From Tannerella sp. oral taxon 808 (GTDB taxonomy: Bacteria; Bacteroidota; Bacteroidia; Bacteroidales; Tannerellaceae), in the NCBI GenBank assembly GCA_002890585.1, contig MIQB01000045.1, positions 1 through 17,432 on the forward strand: 17,432 nt of DNA, read 5' to 3'. The first letter of the stretch is position 1. Every line of letters begins with the position of its first letter. Below the pieces are notes generated by a model. The model ran no database searches. It saw nothing but the letters and a program-made list of their open reading frames with translations, and was not told the DNA's origin. Positions 7,713 through 14,704 of this stretch are shown piece by piece. Made by a program: the position numbers and the translations under genes.

Positions 7713-8749
7713 TGGAGGAGCAAAAGACCAGCCTGTTAGGGATGACCCTCGGGGAACTGCGCCCGGTGGCAGCCAGTGTGGGCCTGCCCCCCTATGCGGC
7801 GCGCCAGATGGCCGATTGGCTATACAAGAAGCGCATCACGTCGGTGGCTGAGATGACCAACGTGGCGCTGCGTGCACGGGAGGCGCTCGCGGAGAGGTAC
7901 GAGGTGGGCGCTGCGCATCCGGTGGACGCCGCGCGCTCAGCCGACGGCACAGTGAAGTACCTCTTCTCCGCTGGCGACAAGCGCTTTGTGGAGGCCGTCT
8001 ACATCCCGGCCGAAGGGCGCGATACGCTCTGCGTCTCTTCGCAGGTGGGCTGCCGCATGGCCTGCCGTTTCTGCATGACGGGGCGGCAGGGCTTCGGGGC
8101 AAACTTGACAGCGGGAGAGATCGTGAACCAGATCCTTCATCTGCCCGAGTCCGAGTCGCTGAGCAACTTGGTCTTCATGGGTATGGGGGAGCCGATGGAT
8201 AATGTGGACGAGGTGCTACGGGCGCTTGAAATACTTACGTCGGATTACGGATGCGGACTGAGCCCGCGGCGCATCACCGTCTCCACGGTCGGTGTGGCTG
8301 GCGATGGGCTGCGTCGCTTTCTGCGGGAGAGCGAATGCCACTTAGCCGTCAGCCTGCACTCGCCCTTCGCCGAGGAGCGCGCCCGGTTGATGCCCGCCGA
8401 GCGTGCGTGTCCGGCGGCAGAGGTGGTGGCGTTGCTCCGGGAGCATGATTTCTCGCACCGTCGGCGGGTGTCGTTTGAGTACATCATGTTCGAGGGCGTG
8501 AACGACACGATGCGTCATGTCAAGGCCTTGGCCGCACTGCTGCGTGGGCTGCCGTGTCGGGTCAACCTGATCCGTTTCCATGCCATCCCCGGGGTAGAGC
8601 TGCGGAGTTGCAGTGCGGAGCAGATGGTGCGCTTTCGCGATGCACTGAATGCCCGGGGCGTCGTCTGCACCATTCGCGCCTCCCGTGGCGAAGACATTCA
8701 GGCCGCCTGTGGCATGCTCTCGACGAAGAAGATTGCAAGCCGGGAATAG
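7712..8749 (+). CDS. rlmN: 23S rRNA (adenine-2503-C2)-methyltransferase, radical SAM
   Basis: The 345-residue protein matches RlmN closely. It has the [4Fe-4S] radical-SAM motif C114-x3-C118-x2-C121, MGMGEP (156-161) for SAM binding, AVSLHSP (212-218), and the catalytic C333 in the C-terminal ASRGEDIQAACG segment. The enzyme methylates C2 of A2503 in the peptidyl-transferase centre, and in E. coli also A37 of some tRNAs. I prefer the ATG at 7712, which overlaps the upstream TGA, over the in-frame GTG at 7709. It is coupled to the TPR gene. The 48-nt gap to the DUF4837 gene carries a promoter-like box, so downstream genes may also be expressed independently. Confidence 0.97.
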   Translation: MEEQKTSLLGMTLGELRPVAASVGLPPYAARQMADWLYKKRITSVAEMTNVALRAREALAERYEVGAAHPVDAARSADGTVKYLFSAGDKRFVEAVYIPAEGRDTLCVSSQVGCRMACRFCMTGRQGFGANLTAGEIVNQILHLPESESLSNLVFMGMGEPMDNVDEVLRALEILTSDYGCGLSPRRITVSTVGVAGDGLRRFLRESECHLAVSLHSPFAEERARLMPAERACPAAEVVALLREHDFSHRRRVSFEYIMFEGVNDTMRHVKALAALLRGLPCRVNLIRFHAIPGVELRSCSAEQMVRFRDALNARGVVCTIRASRGEDIQAACGMLSTKKIASRE

Positions 8750-8765
8750 AGTATCCGGGGCGCCT

Positions 8766-8773
8766 TACTTTTG
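8766..8773 (+). promoter_or_regulatory. Bacteroidota -7 promoter box upstream of the DUF4837 gene
   Basis: TACTTTTG fits the TAnnTTTG consensus exactly and lies 24 nt before the ATG at 8798. No TTTG -33 box is seen at the usual spacing of 19-21 nt, so strength is uncertain. Confidence 0.45.
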
Positions 8774-8797
8774 CCACATCATTAATTACACAAGACA

Positions 8798-9841
8798 ATG
8801 AAGAAGACATTTTCCTTTATGCTGATCGCAGGGCTGAGCGTCCTGCTGTGGAGTGCATGCCACACCTCACCGTCGATCATCACGGCCACAGGCATGCCGT
8901 ATGAAGTGGAGGTGGTCACGACGCGTGCCATCTGGGACGATACGGTGGGCGTAGCGCTTCGCTCAGAGTTGGAACAACCCATCCGCGGGTTGCCGCAGGC
9001 GGAGCCCTCGATGCGTGTCACGTTTACCACGCCAGACGATTTCAATGGGTTGATGACTTACGTGCGCAACATCATCATGGTCGCGGTCGATGCCGAGCGA
9101 TACACGAAGCTCTCCGTGCGGACAGAGAAAGACCGCTGGGCCAAAGGGCAGACGATCGTCTACATCTCAGCGCCCGACGAGGCTTCGATCCTCACTTACT
9201 TGGCCAACAACCGCGGCGCACTGACGGATTACTTCACGCGCTTAGAAATGGCGCGCATGGCCGAGGTGATGCAAGAGACGTACAGCTCATTAGTGATGGA
9301 CTCAGTGAAGTCGAAGTTTGGCATCATGCTCAATGTGCCGTCAGACATCACTTCGTTTAAGGACACCACGAACTTCTTCTGGGCCTCGAACGATGCCAAG
9401 ACGGGTCGCATGGACGTGGTGGTCTACACCTTCCCCTACACCGACAAGCAGACCTTCACCTTAGAATACATGCACCACATGCGCGATTCCATCCTCGGAG
9501 CGAACATCCCCGGGGCATACCCCAATTCACACATGACGACGCAGCCCATTGGCCTCACCTATACGCCCATCACGCTACAAGGCAAGTATTGCGGCGTGCT
9601 CCGCGGACTCTGGCGGATGGAGGGCGACATGATGGGCGGACCCTTCGTCAGCTTTGCCCGCTTAGACGAAGCGAACCACCGCGTGGTGGTAGCCGAAGGC
9701 TTCGTCTATGCCCCTGAGACGAACAAGCGCAACTACATCCGCCGTTTGGAGGCCGGACTCCACACACTGCGCCTGCCCGGCGAGTTCGATAAGCCATTAG
9801 ACAGCGTGGATGCCATGCCCGAGAAGAACGACAAGCAATAA
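8798..9841 (+). CDS. DUF4837 family lipoprotein
   Basis: The 347-residue protein starts with a lipoprotein-like signal peptide (LLWSAC, C21), though Trp at -3 is unusual. The rest fits DUF4837, a Bacteroidota family of unknown function. Features I associate with it are the strand EVEVVTTRAIWDD, RNIIM near residue 90, and the C-terminal stretch LRGLWRMEGDMMGGPFVSF followed by VVVAEGFVYAPETNKRNYI and RRLEAGL. Location is expected to be the envelope. The gene sits between rlmN and pdxA, an arrangement I recall from other Bacteroidales but could not check. The gap to pdxA is 26 nt, consistent with an operon. The tail is charged and probably disordered. Confidence 0.85.
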   Translation: MKKTFSFMLIAGLSVLLWSACHTSPSIITATGMPYEVEVVTTRAIWDDTVGVALRSELEQPIRGLPQAEPSMRVTFTTPDDFNGLMTYVRNIIMVAVDAERYTKLSVRTEKDRWAKGQTIVYISAPDEASILTYLANNRGALTDYFTRLEMARMAEVMQETYSSLVMDSVKSKFGIMLNVPSDITSFKDTTNFFWASNDAKTGRMDVVVYTFPYTDKQTFTLEYMHHMRDSILGANIPGAYPNSHMTTQPIGLTYTPITLQGKYCGVLRGLWRMEGDMMGGPFVSFARLDEANHRVVVAEGFVYAPETNKRNYIRRLEAGLHTLRLPGEFDKPLDSVDAMPEKNDKQ

Positions 9842-9867
9842 ACCATACATATTATAATAGGTAACAC

Positions 9868-10986
9868 ATGGAGACGGAAGAAAGACTGATCCGCGTAGGG
9901 ATCACGCAGGGAGACATGAATGGGATAGGCTACGAGGTGATCCTGAAAACCTTCGCCGAGGAGGTGATGACAGACATCTGCACGCCCGTGATCTACGGAT
10001 CGGTACAGGCCGCGCAGCTTTACCAAGAGACGCTGGCAGACATGGAGCCGATTGCACTGAACGTGATCACCGCAGCCGACCAAGCGGAAGAGGGCAAGGT
10101 GAACCTCATCGATTGCGTCCCGTCCGACTGCCCCATTGCGCCCGGCCAATCGACAGCAGAGGGTGGTATGGCTGCCTTCGTGTCGCTCGAAGCCGCCGTG
10201 ACCGACCTCAAGCGTGGCATCATTGACACACTCGTGACGGCGCCCATCAACAAGCACAACATCCAGCACGACGGCTTCCACTTCCCCGGCCACACGGAAT
10301 ATCTCGAGGCCTGCTTCGGCGAGAACGGCCTCTATCACTCACTGATGATCCTCACCAGCGAACGCTTGCGGGTGGCCTTAGTGACGGGCCACGTACCCCT
10401 CTCGGCCGTGGCGACACACGTCACGCAGGAGGCGATCGTGAACAAGCTGAAGCTCTTCAACACCTCGCTGAAGGAAGACTTCGGCATCGTCCGTCCGCGC
10501 ATTGCTGTGCTCTCACTCAATCCCCACGCTGGCGACGCAGGACTCCTGGGTGAGGAGGAAGAGACCATCATACGGCCCGCAATGGCCGAGGCGGAGAAAG
10601 AGGGCGTGCTGTCGTTCGGTCCCTACGCCGCCGACGGCTTCTTCGGCGCCGAGTCGTATCGCCTCTTCGACGGCGTGTTGGCCATGTATCACGATCAGGG
10701 ACTGTCGCCCTTCAAGGCCTTAGCCATGAACGAGGGCGTGAACTTCACAGCCGGCCTGCCCATCATCCGCACCTCGCCCGACCACGGGACGGCCTACGAC
10801 ATCGCCGGACGCAACTGTGCCTCCGAGGCATCCTTCCGGCAAGCCGTCTACGTCTCCATCGACGTGTGTCGGAACCGCGAAGCGTATCGCCAAGCCACGG
10901 CCCACCCGCTCAGAAAGGAGTTCGTCGACAAGAATGGAAAGGACAATGTGAGGTTAGATTTAACGAAGGAGGAACCCGAACTGTAG
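9868..10986 (+). CDS. pdxA: 4-hydroxythreonine-4-phosphate dehydrogenase
   Basis: The 372-residue protein is PdxA, which oxidises 4-phosphohydroxy-L-threonine with NAD in the DXP-dependent pathway to pyridoxal phosphate. Visible motifs are GITQGDMNGIG near the N-terminus, TAPINKHNI (124-132), GHTE (141-144) and three metal-ligand histidines: H175 (TGHVP), H220 (NPHAGD) and H275 (YHDQG). Their mutual spacing equals that of E. coli H166/H211/H266. The C-terminal DHGTAYDIAG is also conserved. It follows the DUF4837 gene by 26 nt. The protein is some 40 residues longer than E. coli PdxA, through extra sequence mainly in the middle and the charged C-terminal tail (KNGKDNVRLDL). Confidence 0.96.
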   Translation: METEERLIRVGITQGDMNGIGYEVILKTFAEEVMTDICTPVIYGSVQAAQLYQETLADMEPIALNVITAADQAEEGKVNLIDCVPSDCPIAPGQSTAEGGMAAFVSLEAAVTDLKRGIIDTLVTAPINKHNIQHDGFHFPGHTEYLEACFGENGLYHSLMILTSERLRVALVTGHVPLSAVATHVTQEAIVNKLKLFNTSLKEDFGIVRPRIAVLSLNPHAGDAGLLGEEEETIIRPAMAEAEKEGVLSFGPYAADGFFGAESYRLFDGVLAMYHDQGLSPFKALAMNEGVNFTAGLPIIRTSPDHGTAYDIAGRNCASEASFRQAVYVSIDVCRNREAYRQATAHPLRKEFVDKNGKDNVRLDLTKEEPEL

Positions 10987-10990
10987 CGGA

Positions 10991-11021
10991 ATTGGTAAGA
11001 TCGAAACAGCTTCTACCTTTG
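10991..11021 (+). promoter_or_regulatory. Bacteroidota promoter for the lipid-type operon
   Basis: A TTTG-like -33 box (ATTG, 10991-10994) is followed after 19 nt by TACCTTTG (11014-11021), an exact TAnnTTTG match. It lies in the 59-nt gap between pdxA and the cytidylyltransferase gene, 24 nt before the ATG. This indicates the four genes 11046-14044 form their own transcription unit. Confidence 0.65.
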
Positions 11022-11045
11022 TCCGCCGTGTAATAAAAATGTATC

Positions 11046-11522
11046 ATGTTTAAGAATAAAACGGTGGTTTACACCTCAGGAACATTCGACATGTTCCACT
11101 ACAATCATCTCCGGATGATCAATTATGCCCGCAGTCTGGGCGACATTCTGATCGTAGGCGTGAGTACGGACGAATTAGTCTCGTCATACAAGGCGCCACC
11201 CATCATCCCCTTCAATGAGCGGATGCAAATACTCGAAGCGCTCAAGACCCCAGACATCGTTATCCCACAACACACGCTCGATCACACCGAGATCGTCAAG
11301 AAGCTCAACATCGACGCCTTCGTCGTGGGCGACGATTGGTATGGCAAGTACGACTACCTGCGTGAGCTCGATGTGCAAGTCTTCTACTTCCCCTATGGCA
11401 CGGGCGTCTCTTCCTCCTCCCTGCGCAAGACCATCCACGACTCCTACGAGAAGCACTTGCAACAGGAGCGACAGGCCAAGCCCGAGTCGGTGAAGGGAAT
11501 GAAGATTGGGGAAGACAAGTAA
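11046..11522 (+). CDS. Cytidylyltransferase-like protein (glycerol-3-phosphate cytidylyltransferase family)
   Basis: The 158-residue protein has the nucleotidyltransferase fold of TagD-type enzymes, which make a CDP-alcohol from CTP and a phospho-alcohol. Motifs: SGTFDMFHYNH (11-21), where HYNH stands in place of HxGH; NERM (57-60) in the family's RxxL-like substrate loop; VVGDDWYGKYDYLREL (93-108); and SSSSLRK (122-128), equivalent to the nucleotide-binding ISTT motif. The C-terminal 25 residues are charged and probably flexible. First gene of a four-gene operon, 24 nt after a good promoter; the next gene starts 20 nt on. With a CDP-alcohol phosphotransferase two genes later, a CDP-alcohol product is likely. 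The substrate (glycerol-3-phosphate, phosphoethanolamine or other) is not determined. Confidence 0.85.
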   Translation: MFKNKTVVYTSGTFDMFHYNHLRMINYARSLGDILIVGVSTDELVSSYKAPPIIPFNERMQILEALKTPDIVIPQHTLDHTEIVKKLNIDAFVVGDDWYGKYDYLRELDVQVFYFPYGTGVSSSSLRKTIHDSYEKHLQQERQAKPESVKGMKIGEDK

Positions 11523-11542
11523 TCAAGAAGGGGCACACACAC

Positions 11543-12271
11543 ATGGCAAAGCAAGCATTGATCACGGGCGGCACGAAGGGCATCGGCCGCGCCGTAGCCG
11601 AGAGTTTGGCCCGGGCGGGCTACGACTTGACGCTGACCTATGGCGCGGACACAGCCGCCGCCGAACAGGCCGCTGAAGCAATCCGCGCGGCCGCATCCGT
11701 TCATGTAGACCTGTTGCAGGCTGACATCGCCGACCCCGCATCGATCGATCGGGTTGCGGGGCACTTCGAGGCGTCTGACACGACACTCGATGCAGTCGTA
11801 CTGAACGCCGGAACGACCTATCGTGCGTCGTTCGAGGAACTGGAGCTGGCGGAGTGGGAGCGGCAGTTCTTTGCCAATGTACACTTCCCCGTCTTCCTGC
11901 TGCAACGCCTCGTTGGGCGCATACGGCGCGGCGCAGGCATCGTCTTCACCGGATCGCTGATGGCCATTGAGCCGCACGGCATGTCGCTTTCGTATGGCGT
12001 GACCAAATCGGCCGTCCATGCGCTGGCCAAAAACCTCGTCAAGTTTCTTGCCCCATACGGCATCCGCGTGAACGCCGTCGCACCGGGCTTCGTCGATACC
12101 GATTGGCACCGCACGAAGCCCGCTGAGGTGCGCCGCAACATCGAGGGCAAGATCGCCCTCGGGCGCTTCTGTAGCCCCGACGAGGTGGCCGAGGTCTACC
12201 GGATGCTGATTGAAAACACCTACATGAACGGCGCGGTGGTCGTCGCCGACGGTGGGTATTGCTATCGATAA
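11543..12271 (+). CDS. Short-chain dehydrogenase/reductase (FabG-like)
   Basis: The 242-residue protein is a classical SDR with all landmarks: cofactor loop TGGTKGIG (8-15), NAG (88-90), N112, S138, Y151 and K155 (YGVTK), PGFVDTD (181-187), and a FabG-like C-terminal VVADGGY. Such enzymes reduce ketones with NAD(P)H, and the family includes beta-ketoacyl-ACP reductases. It is the second gene of the operon, 3 nt before the CDP-alcohol phosphotransferase gene, so the substrate is probably a lipid or head-group precursor rather than a general fatty-acid intermediate. A 3-ketosphinganine reductase role is conceivable in sphingolipid-making Bacteroidales, but that is only a guess from context. Family call firm, substrate unknown. 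Confidence 0.92.
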   Translation: MAKQALITGGTKGIGRAVAESLARAGYDLTLTYGADTAAAEQAAEAIRAAASVHVDLLQADIADPASIDRVAGHFEASDTTLDAVVLNAGTTYRASFEELELAEWERQFFANVHFPVFLLQRLVGRIRRGAGIVFTGSLMAIEPHGMSLSYGVTKSAVHALAKNLVKFLAPYGIRVNAVAPGFVDTDWHRTKPAEVRRNIEGKIALGRFCSPDEVAEVYRMLIENTYMNGAVVVADGGYCYR

Positions 12272-12274
12272 GAA

Positions 12275-13192
12275 ATGAGCGACAAATCGTTTGAAGCATC
12301 CCTAAAATCCATCGAGACCGAGAACCTGATCGATCTCTACTTCTATCGCCCCATCGGATACCGGATCGCGCGCCTGCTCGAGCACACCGGCATCACGCCG
12401 AACATGGTCACCGTGCTCTCCATCTTCATCGGCGCCGGCGCAGGCTACCTCTTCTACTTCCCCCATCGCCCAGCCTACACCGTGGGCGGCATCCTGCTGC
12501 TCATCACGGCCAACATCCTCGACTGTGTCGATGGCCAGCTGGCGCGCCTGACCGGCATCAAATCCGCCATCGGGCGCATACTCGACGGCATCGCTGGCGA
12601 CATCTGGTTTATCCTCATCTACGTTGGCCTTGGCCTACGACTTACCCACCTTTACGGCACGGGCTGGTTCTTCGTCCCCGCCGTCGCCTCCGGCCTCTCC
12701 CACCTGCTGCAAGCCGGCATCACGGACTATTACAAGACACTCCACCTCTACTTCGTCAGCCGCGAAAAAGGGCGCGAGTTCCACAGCATCGATCAAGTCA
12801 AGGCCCAGCAGCGCGCCATGGAAAGCCGCACCAATCGCGCCTTTTACGCCCTGTATGAAGTCTACACCCGCGTGCAAGAGTTCTGGACGCCCACCCTGCA
12901 ACAGATGCTCCGCACCCTGCAAGCCCGTTATGGAGACGACATCCCCGAGCGCCTCCGCGTAGCCTTCCGCAGCCGCAGCCGACGCCTTATGACGCACTAC
13001 ATCGACCTCATGACCTTCAACGGCCGCACCATCGTCCTCTTCCTCGTCATGCTCCTCAGCATCCGTTGGAGCCACCTCGTCTGGATCTATTTCATCTATG
13101 AGGGCGTCGTGCTCAATGTCATCCTCCTCCTTTCCATCCACAAGCACGAACGCATCTGCCGCGACATTATCGCCCTCGACGAGCAGGCCTAA
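12275..13192 (+). CDS. CDP-alcohol phosphatidyltransferase family membrane enzyme
   Basis: The 305-residue protein carries the CDP-alcohol phosphotransferase signature D83-x2-D86-G87-x2-A90-R91-x8-G100-x3-D104, preceded by TPNMVT (41-46). The expected fourth Asp at position 108 is Gly, with Asp at 109 instead. Hydrophobic segments are near 45-62, 68-84, 110-126, 130-148, 251-263 and 266-288. An unusually long hydrophilic, helical stretch (about 160-245) separates the last pair from the others. The family swaps CMP for an alcohol, making phospholipids such as phosphatidylethanolamine or phosphatidylinositol, or linking a head group from a CDP-alcohol to a lipid. It lies 3 nt after the SDR gene and 3 nt before the acyltransferase gene, so the three are tightly coupled. 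Confidence 0.93.
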   Translation: MSDKSFEASLKSIETENLIDLYFYRPIGYRIARLLEHTGITPNMVTVLSIFIGAGAGYLFYFPHRPAYTVGGILLLITANILDCVDGQLARLTGIKSAIGRILDGIAGDIWFILIYVGLGLRLTHLYGTGWFFVPAVASGLSHLLQAGITDYYKTLHLYFVSREKGREFHSIDQVKAQQRAMESRTNRAFYALYEVYTRVQEFWTPTLQQMLRTLQARYGDDIPERLRVAFRSRSRRLMTHYIDLMTFNGRTIVLFLVMLLSIRWSHLVWIYFIYEGVVLNVILLLSIHKHERICRDIIALDEQA

Positions 13193-13195
13193 AGC

Positions 13196-14044
13196 ATGAG
13201 CGCGGATCAAACAATCAAACCCGTTTTTGGCCTCGCCGACCTGCAAGCGGCTGCGCCCATCTTCCGCCGTCGGTGGGCCGCTGCCATTGGCCGTCGGCTC
13301 ATGAAGTGGCTCAACATCGATAAAGTCAACGCCATCCACGCGCGCCACAGCCACCTGCGCGGCGCCGCCTTTACCTCCGCCATGCTCGCCGACCCTATGA
13401 TGAATGTCCGCTATCGCATCCATCACGCCGACCGCCTCGACGAGCTGCCCGAGGGCGCCTTCATCACCGTCTCCAACCACCCCATTGGCTCGCTCGACGG
13501 CATCATCCTGATCGACATTTTCGCCTCGCGCCGCCCCGATTTTCGCGTCATGGTCAACGGCATGTTGGAACGCATTTGGGCCATGGCCGACAATTTCATC
13601 TCCGTCACCCCCCGGACGAGCAATCAAACGGCGCCCAATCCATCCAACGTCAACGGCGTGCGCCTCGCCCTCGAGCAGCTGCGTTCGGGCCACCCCCTCG
13701 GCTTCTTCCCCGCCGGCGCCATGTCGTTTGGCAACCGCCGCGGCGAGGTCCTCGACCGGCCGTGGACACACAGCGTCATCCGCCTCATCCGCAAAGCCGG
13801 CGTGCCCGTCTACCCCGTCTGCTTCGACTTCCGCAACTCCGCCTTCTTCTACCTCCTCGGCCGCATCAGTTGGCAAATCCGCACCCTGCGCGTCCCCACC
13901 GAAGCCTTCAACAAGCGCGGCCGCACCGCCGACGTCTACATCGGCGCCCCAATCCCTCCCGCCACCCTCCGCACCTACCCTGACGACACGCAATTGGCCG
14001 ATTTCCTTTACCGCAGCACTTACGCGTTGCCGCAAAAGGGCTAA
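13196..14044 (+). CDS. PlsC-like lysophospholipid/glycerolipid acyltransferase
   Basis: The 282-residue protein has the acyltransferase catalytic motif SNHPIGSLDG (93-102; H95 and D101), in the HPxGxxDG form found in haemolysin-like members rather than the standard H-x4-D. A second motif, FFPAGAMSFG (170-179), replaces the usual FPEGT. No signal peptide is seen; the N-terminal 60 residues are basic and amphipathic, compatible with peripheral membrane binding. The family moves an acyl group from acyl-ACP or acyl-CoA to a hydroxyl or amine of a lipid precursor. It is the last gene of the operon, and a terminator-like hairpin follows 26 nt after the stop. It probably acylates the product or precursor of the preceding CDP-alcohol enzyme. 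Confidence 0.9.
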   Translation: MSADQTIKPVFGLADLQAAAPIFRRRWAAAIGRRLMKWLNIDKVNAIHARHSHLRGAAFTSAMLADPMMNVRYRIHHADRLDELPEGAFITVSNHPIGSLDGIILIDIFASRRPDFRVMVNGMLERIWAMADNFISVTPRTSNQTAPNPSNVNGVRLALEQLRSGHPLGFFPAGAMSFGNRRGEVLDRPWTHSVIRLIRKAGVPVYPVCFDFRNSAFFYLLGRISWQIRTLRVPTEAFNKRGRTADVYIGAPIPPATLRTYPDDTQLADFLYRSTYALPQKG

Positions 14045-14069
14045 TCGAGGTGCGACGGAGGGAGTAGCA

Positions 14070-14093
14070 AAGCCCAAAGGCTTCCTTCTTTTT
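14070..14093 (+). terminator. Terminator-like hairpin after the lipid-type operon
   Basis: Stem AAGCC (14070-14074) pairs with GGCTT (14079-14083) around CAAA, followed by a pyrimidine tract ending in a T-run (CCTTCTTTTT). The stem is short, so confidence is moderate. Confidence 0.45.
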
Positions 14094-14119
14094 GCGGCCA
14101 TCCCATTTCTTTTTGATTT

Positions 14120-14540
14120 ACCCTTCATCGGGTTTTTGTTCGCTTCTTCGTGATGTCACGAAGTATTGTATATATCCATTTTTATATGCATGTGTATGCA
14201 CGAAGGATATGATATATTTTATTACATACTTTCATGCACGCACGATGTAGTGTATACAATCTCATTTATATCTATATGTATACACGAGGTATGCGATATA
14301 TTTTATTCCATTTCTTCATGTATGCACGAGGTAATGTATACGATTATTTCCATTATATGCATGCATGAATAATCTGATACATCTTATTTCATATCTTCGT
14401 GCATGCATGAGATGCTGTGTATAATCGTTTTCATATTCATGTGTATGCACGAAGGATTGAATAAAAATATATCTATATCTACATGCATGCACGAGAAATC
14501 GGATAAATACGTATCCATATTTATGTGCATGCACGGAATA
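14120..14540. repeat. AT-rich degenerate 42-bp tandem array, about ten units
   Basis: The motif TGCACGA or a variant ends each unit at 14161, 14203, 14245, 14287, 14329, 14368, 14410, 14452, 14494 and 14536. All steps are 42 nt except one of 39. Most units carry a TGCATGCA-like palindrome; the last has GTGCATGCAC. Two unit types alternate: one with TGTATA after the CGA, and one with GATATATTTTATT, giving a weak 84-nt higher-order period. The region is far more AT-rich than its surroundings. Because 42 is divisible by three, both strands show short open frames with 14-residue repeats (CMHE on plus, VHA on minus). I regard these as by-products. A perfect hairpin (CTTCGTGA, 14146-14153, with TCACGAAG, 14156-14163) lies at the first boundary. 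The array sits between convergent genes. Confidence 0.9.
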
Positions 14541-14618
14541 ATCAATCAAATTCCGGAGAAACCATTGCAGACGCGTGATCTCTCCAAACCATTTAGGGTG
14601 GACACTTCGGAAAATAAA

Positions 14619-14661
14619 TTGGGGCTGACGCCAGCAAGATGATTGCCTGCATCAACCCCAA
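14619..14661 (-). terminator. Imperfect hairpin with T-rich tail on the minus strand
   Basis: Positions 14619-14635 and 14645-14661 form an imperfect 17-bp stem (13 Watson-Crick pairs) around a 9-nt loop. Reading the minus strand, the stem is followed by TTTATTTT, as expected for an intrinsic terminator of the CYTH/DUF2027 transcript that ends at 14705. Confidence 0.5.
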
Positions 14662-14683
14662 ATTGGTCGTTCGGAAAGTCCGA

Positions 14684-14699
14684 GCTTCTATTTAGAAGC
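14684..14699. terminator. Perfect short hairpin next to the CYTH gene stop
   Basis: GCTTCTA (14684-14690) and TAGAAGC (14693-14699) form a perfect 7-bp stem with a 2-nt loop, 5 nt past the stop codon of the CYTH gene. A short T-run (GTTTT) follows on the plus side, so it could also stop plus-strand transcription coming through the array. Confidence 0.35.
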
Positions 14700-14704
14700 C
14701 GTTT

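Noticed and set aside
12635..14128. 497-residue minus-strand reading frame
   Set aside because: It runs antisense across the 3' part of the CDP-alcohol enzyme gene and all of the acyltransferase gene, both well supported. Its Gly/Ala/Glu-rich translation is typical of antisense frames in GC-rich DNA.
14120..14540. Chromosomal replication origin with DnaA boxes
   Set aside because: The repeated TGTATGCAC-type motif does not match TTATNCACA, and no dnaA, gidA or similar marker gene is nearby.
14166..14642. Small repeat proteins (14-residue CMHE repeats on plus, VHA repeats on minus)
   Set aside because: Open frames on both strands are expected from a 42-bp stop-free repeat. There is no promoter or conserved-domain support, and composition is unlike the neighbouring genes.
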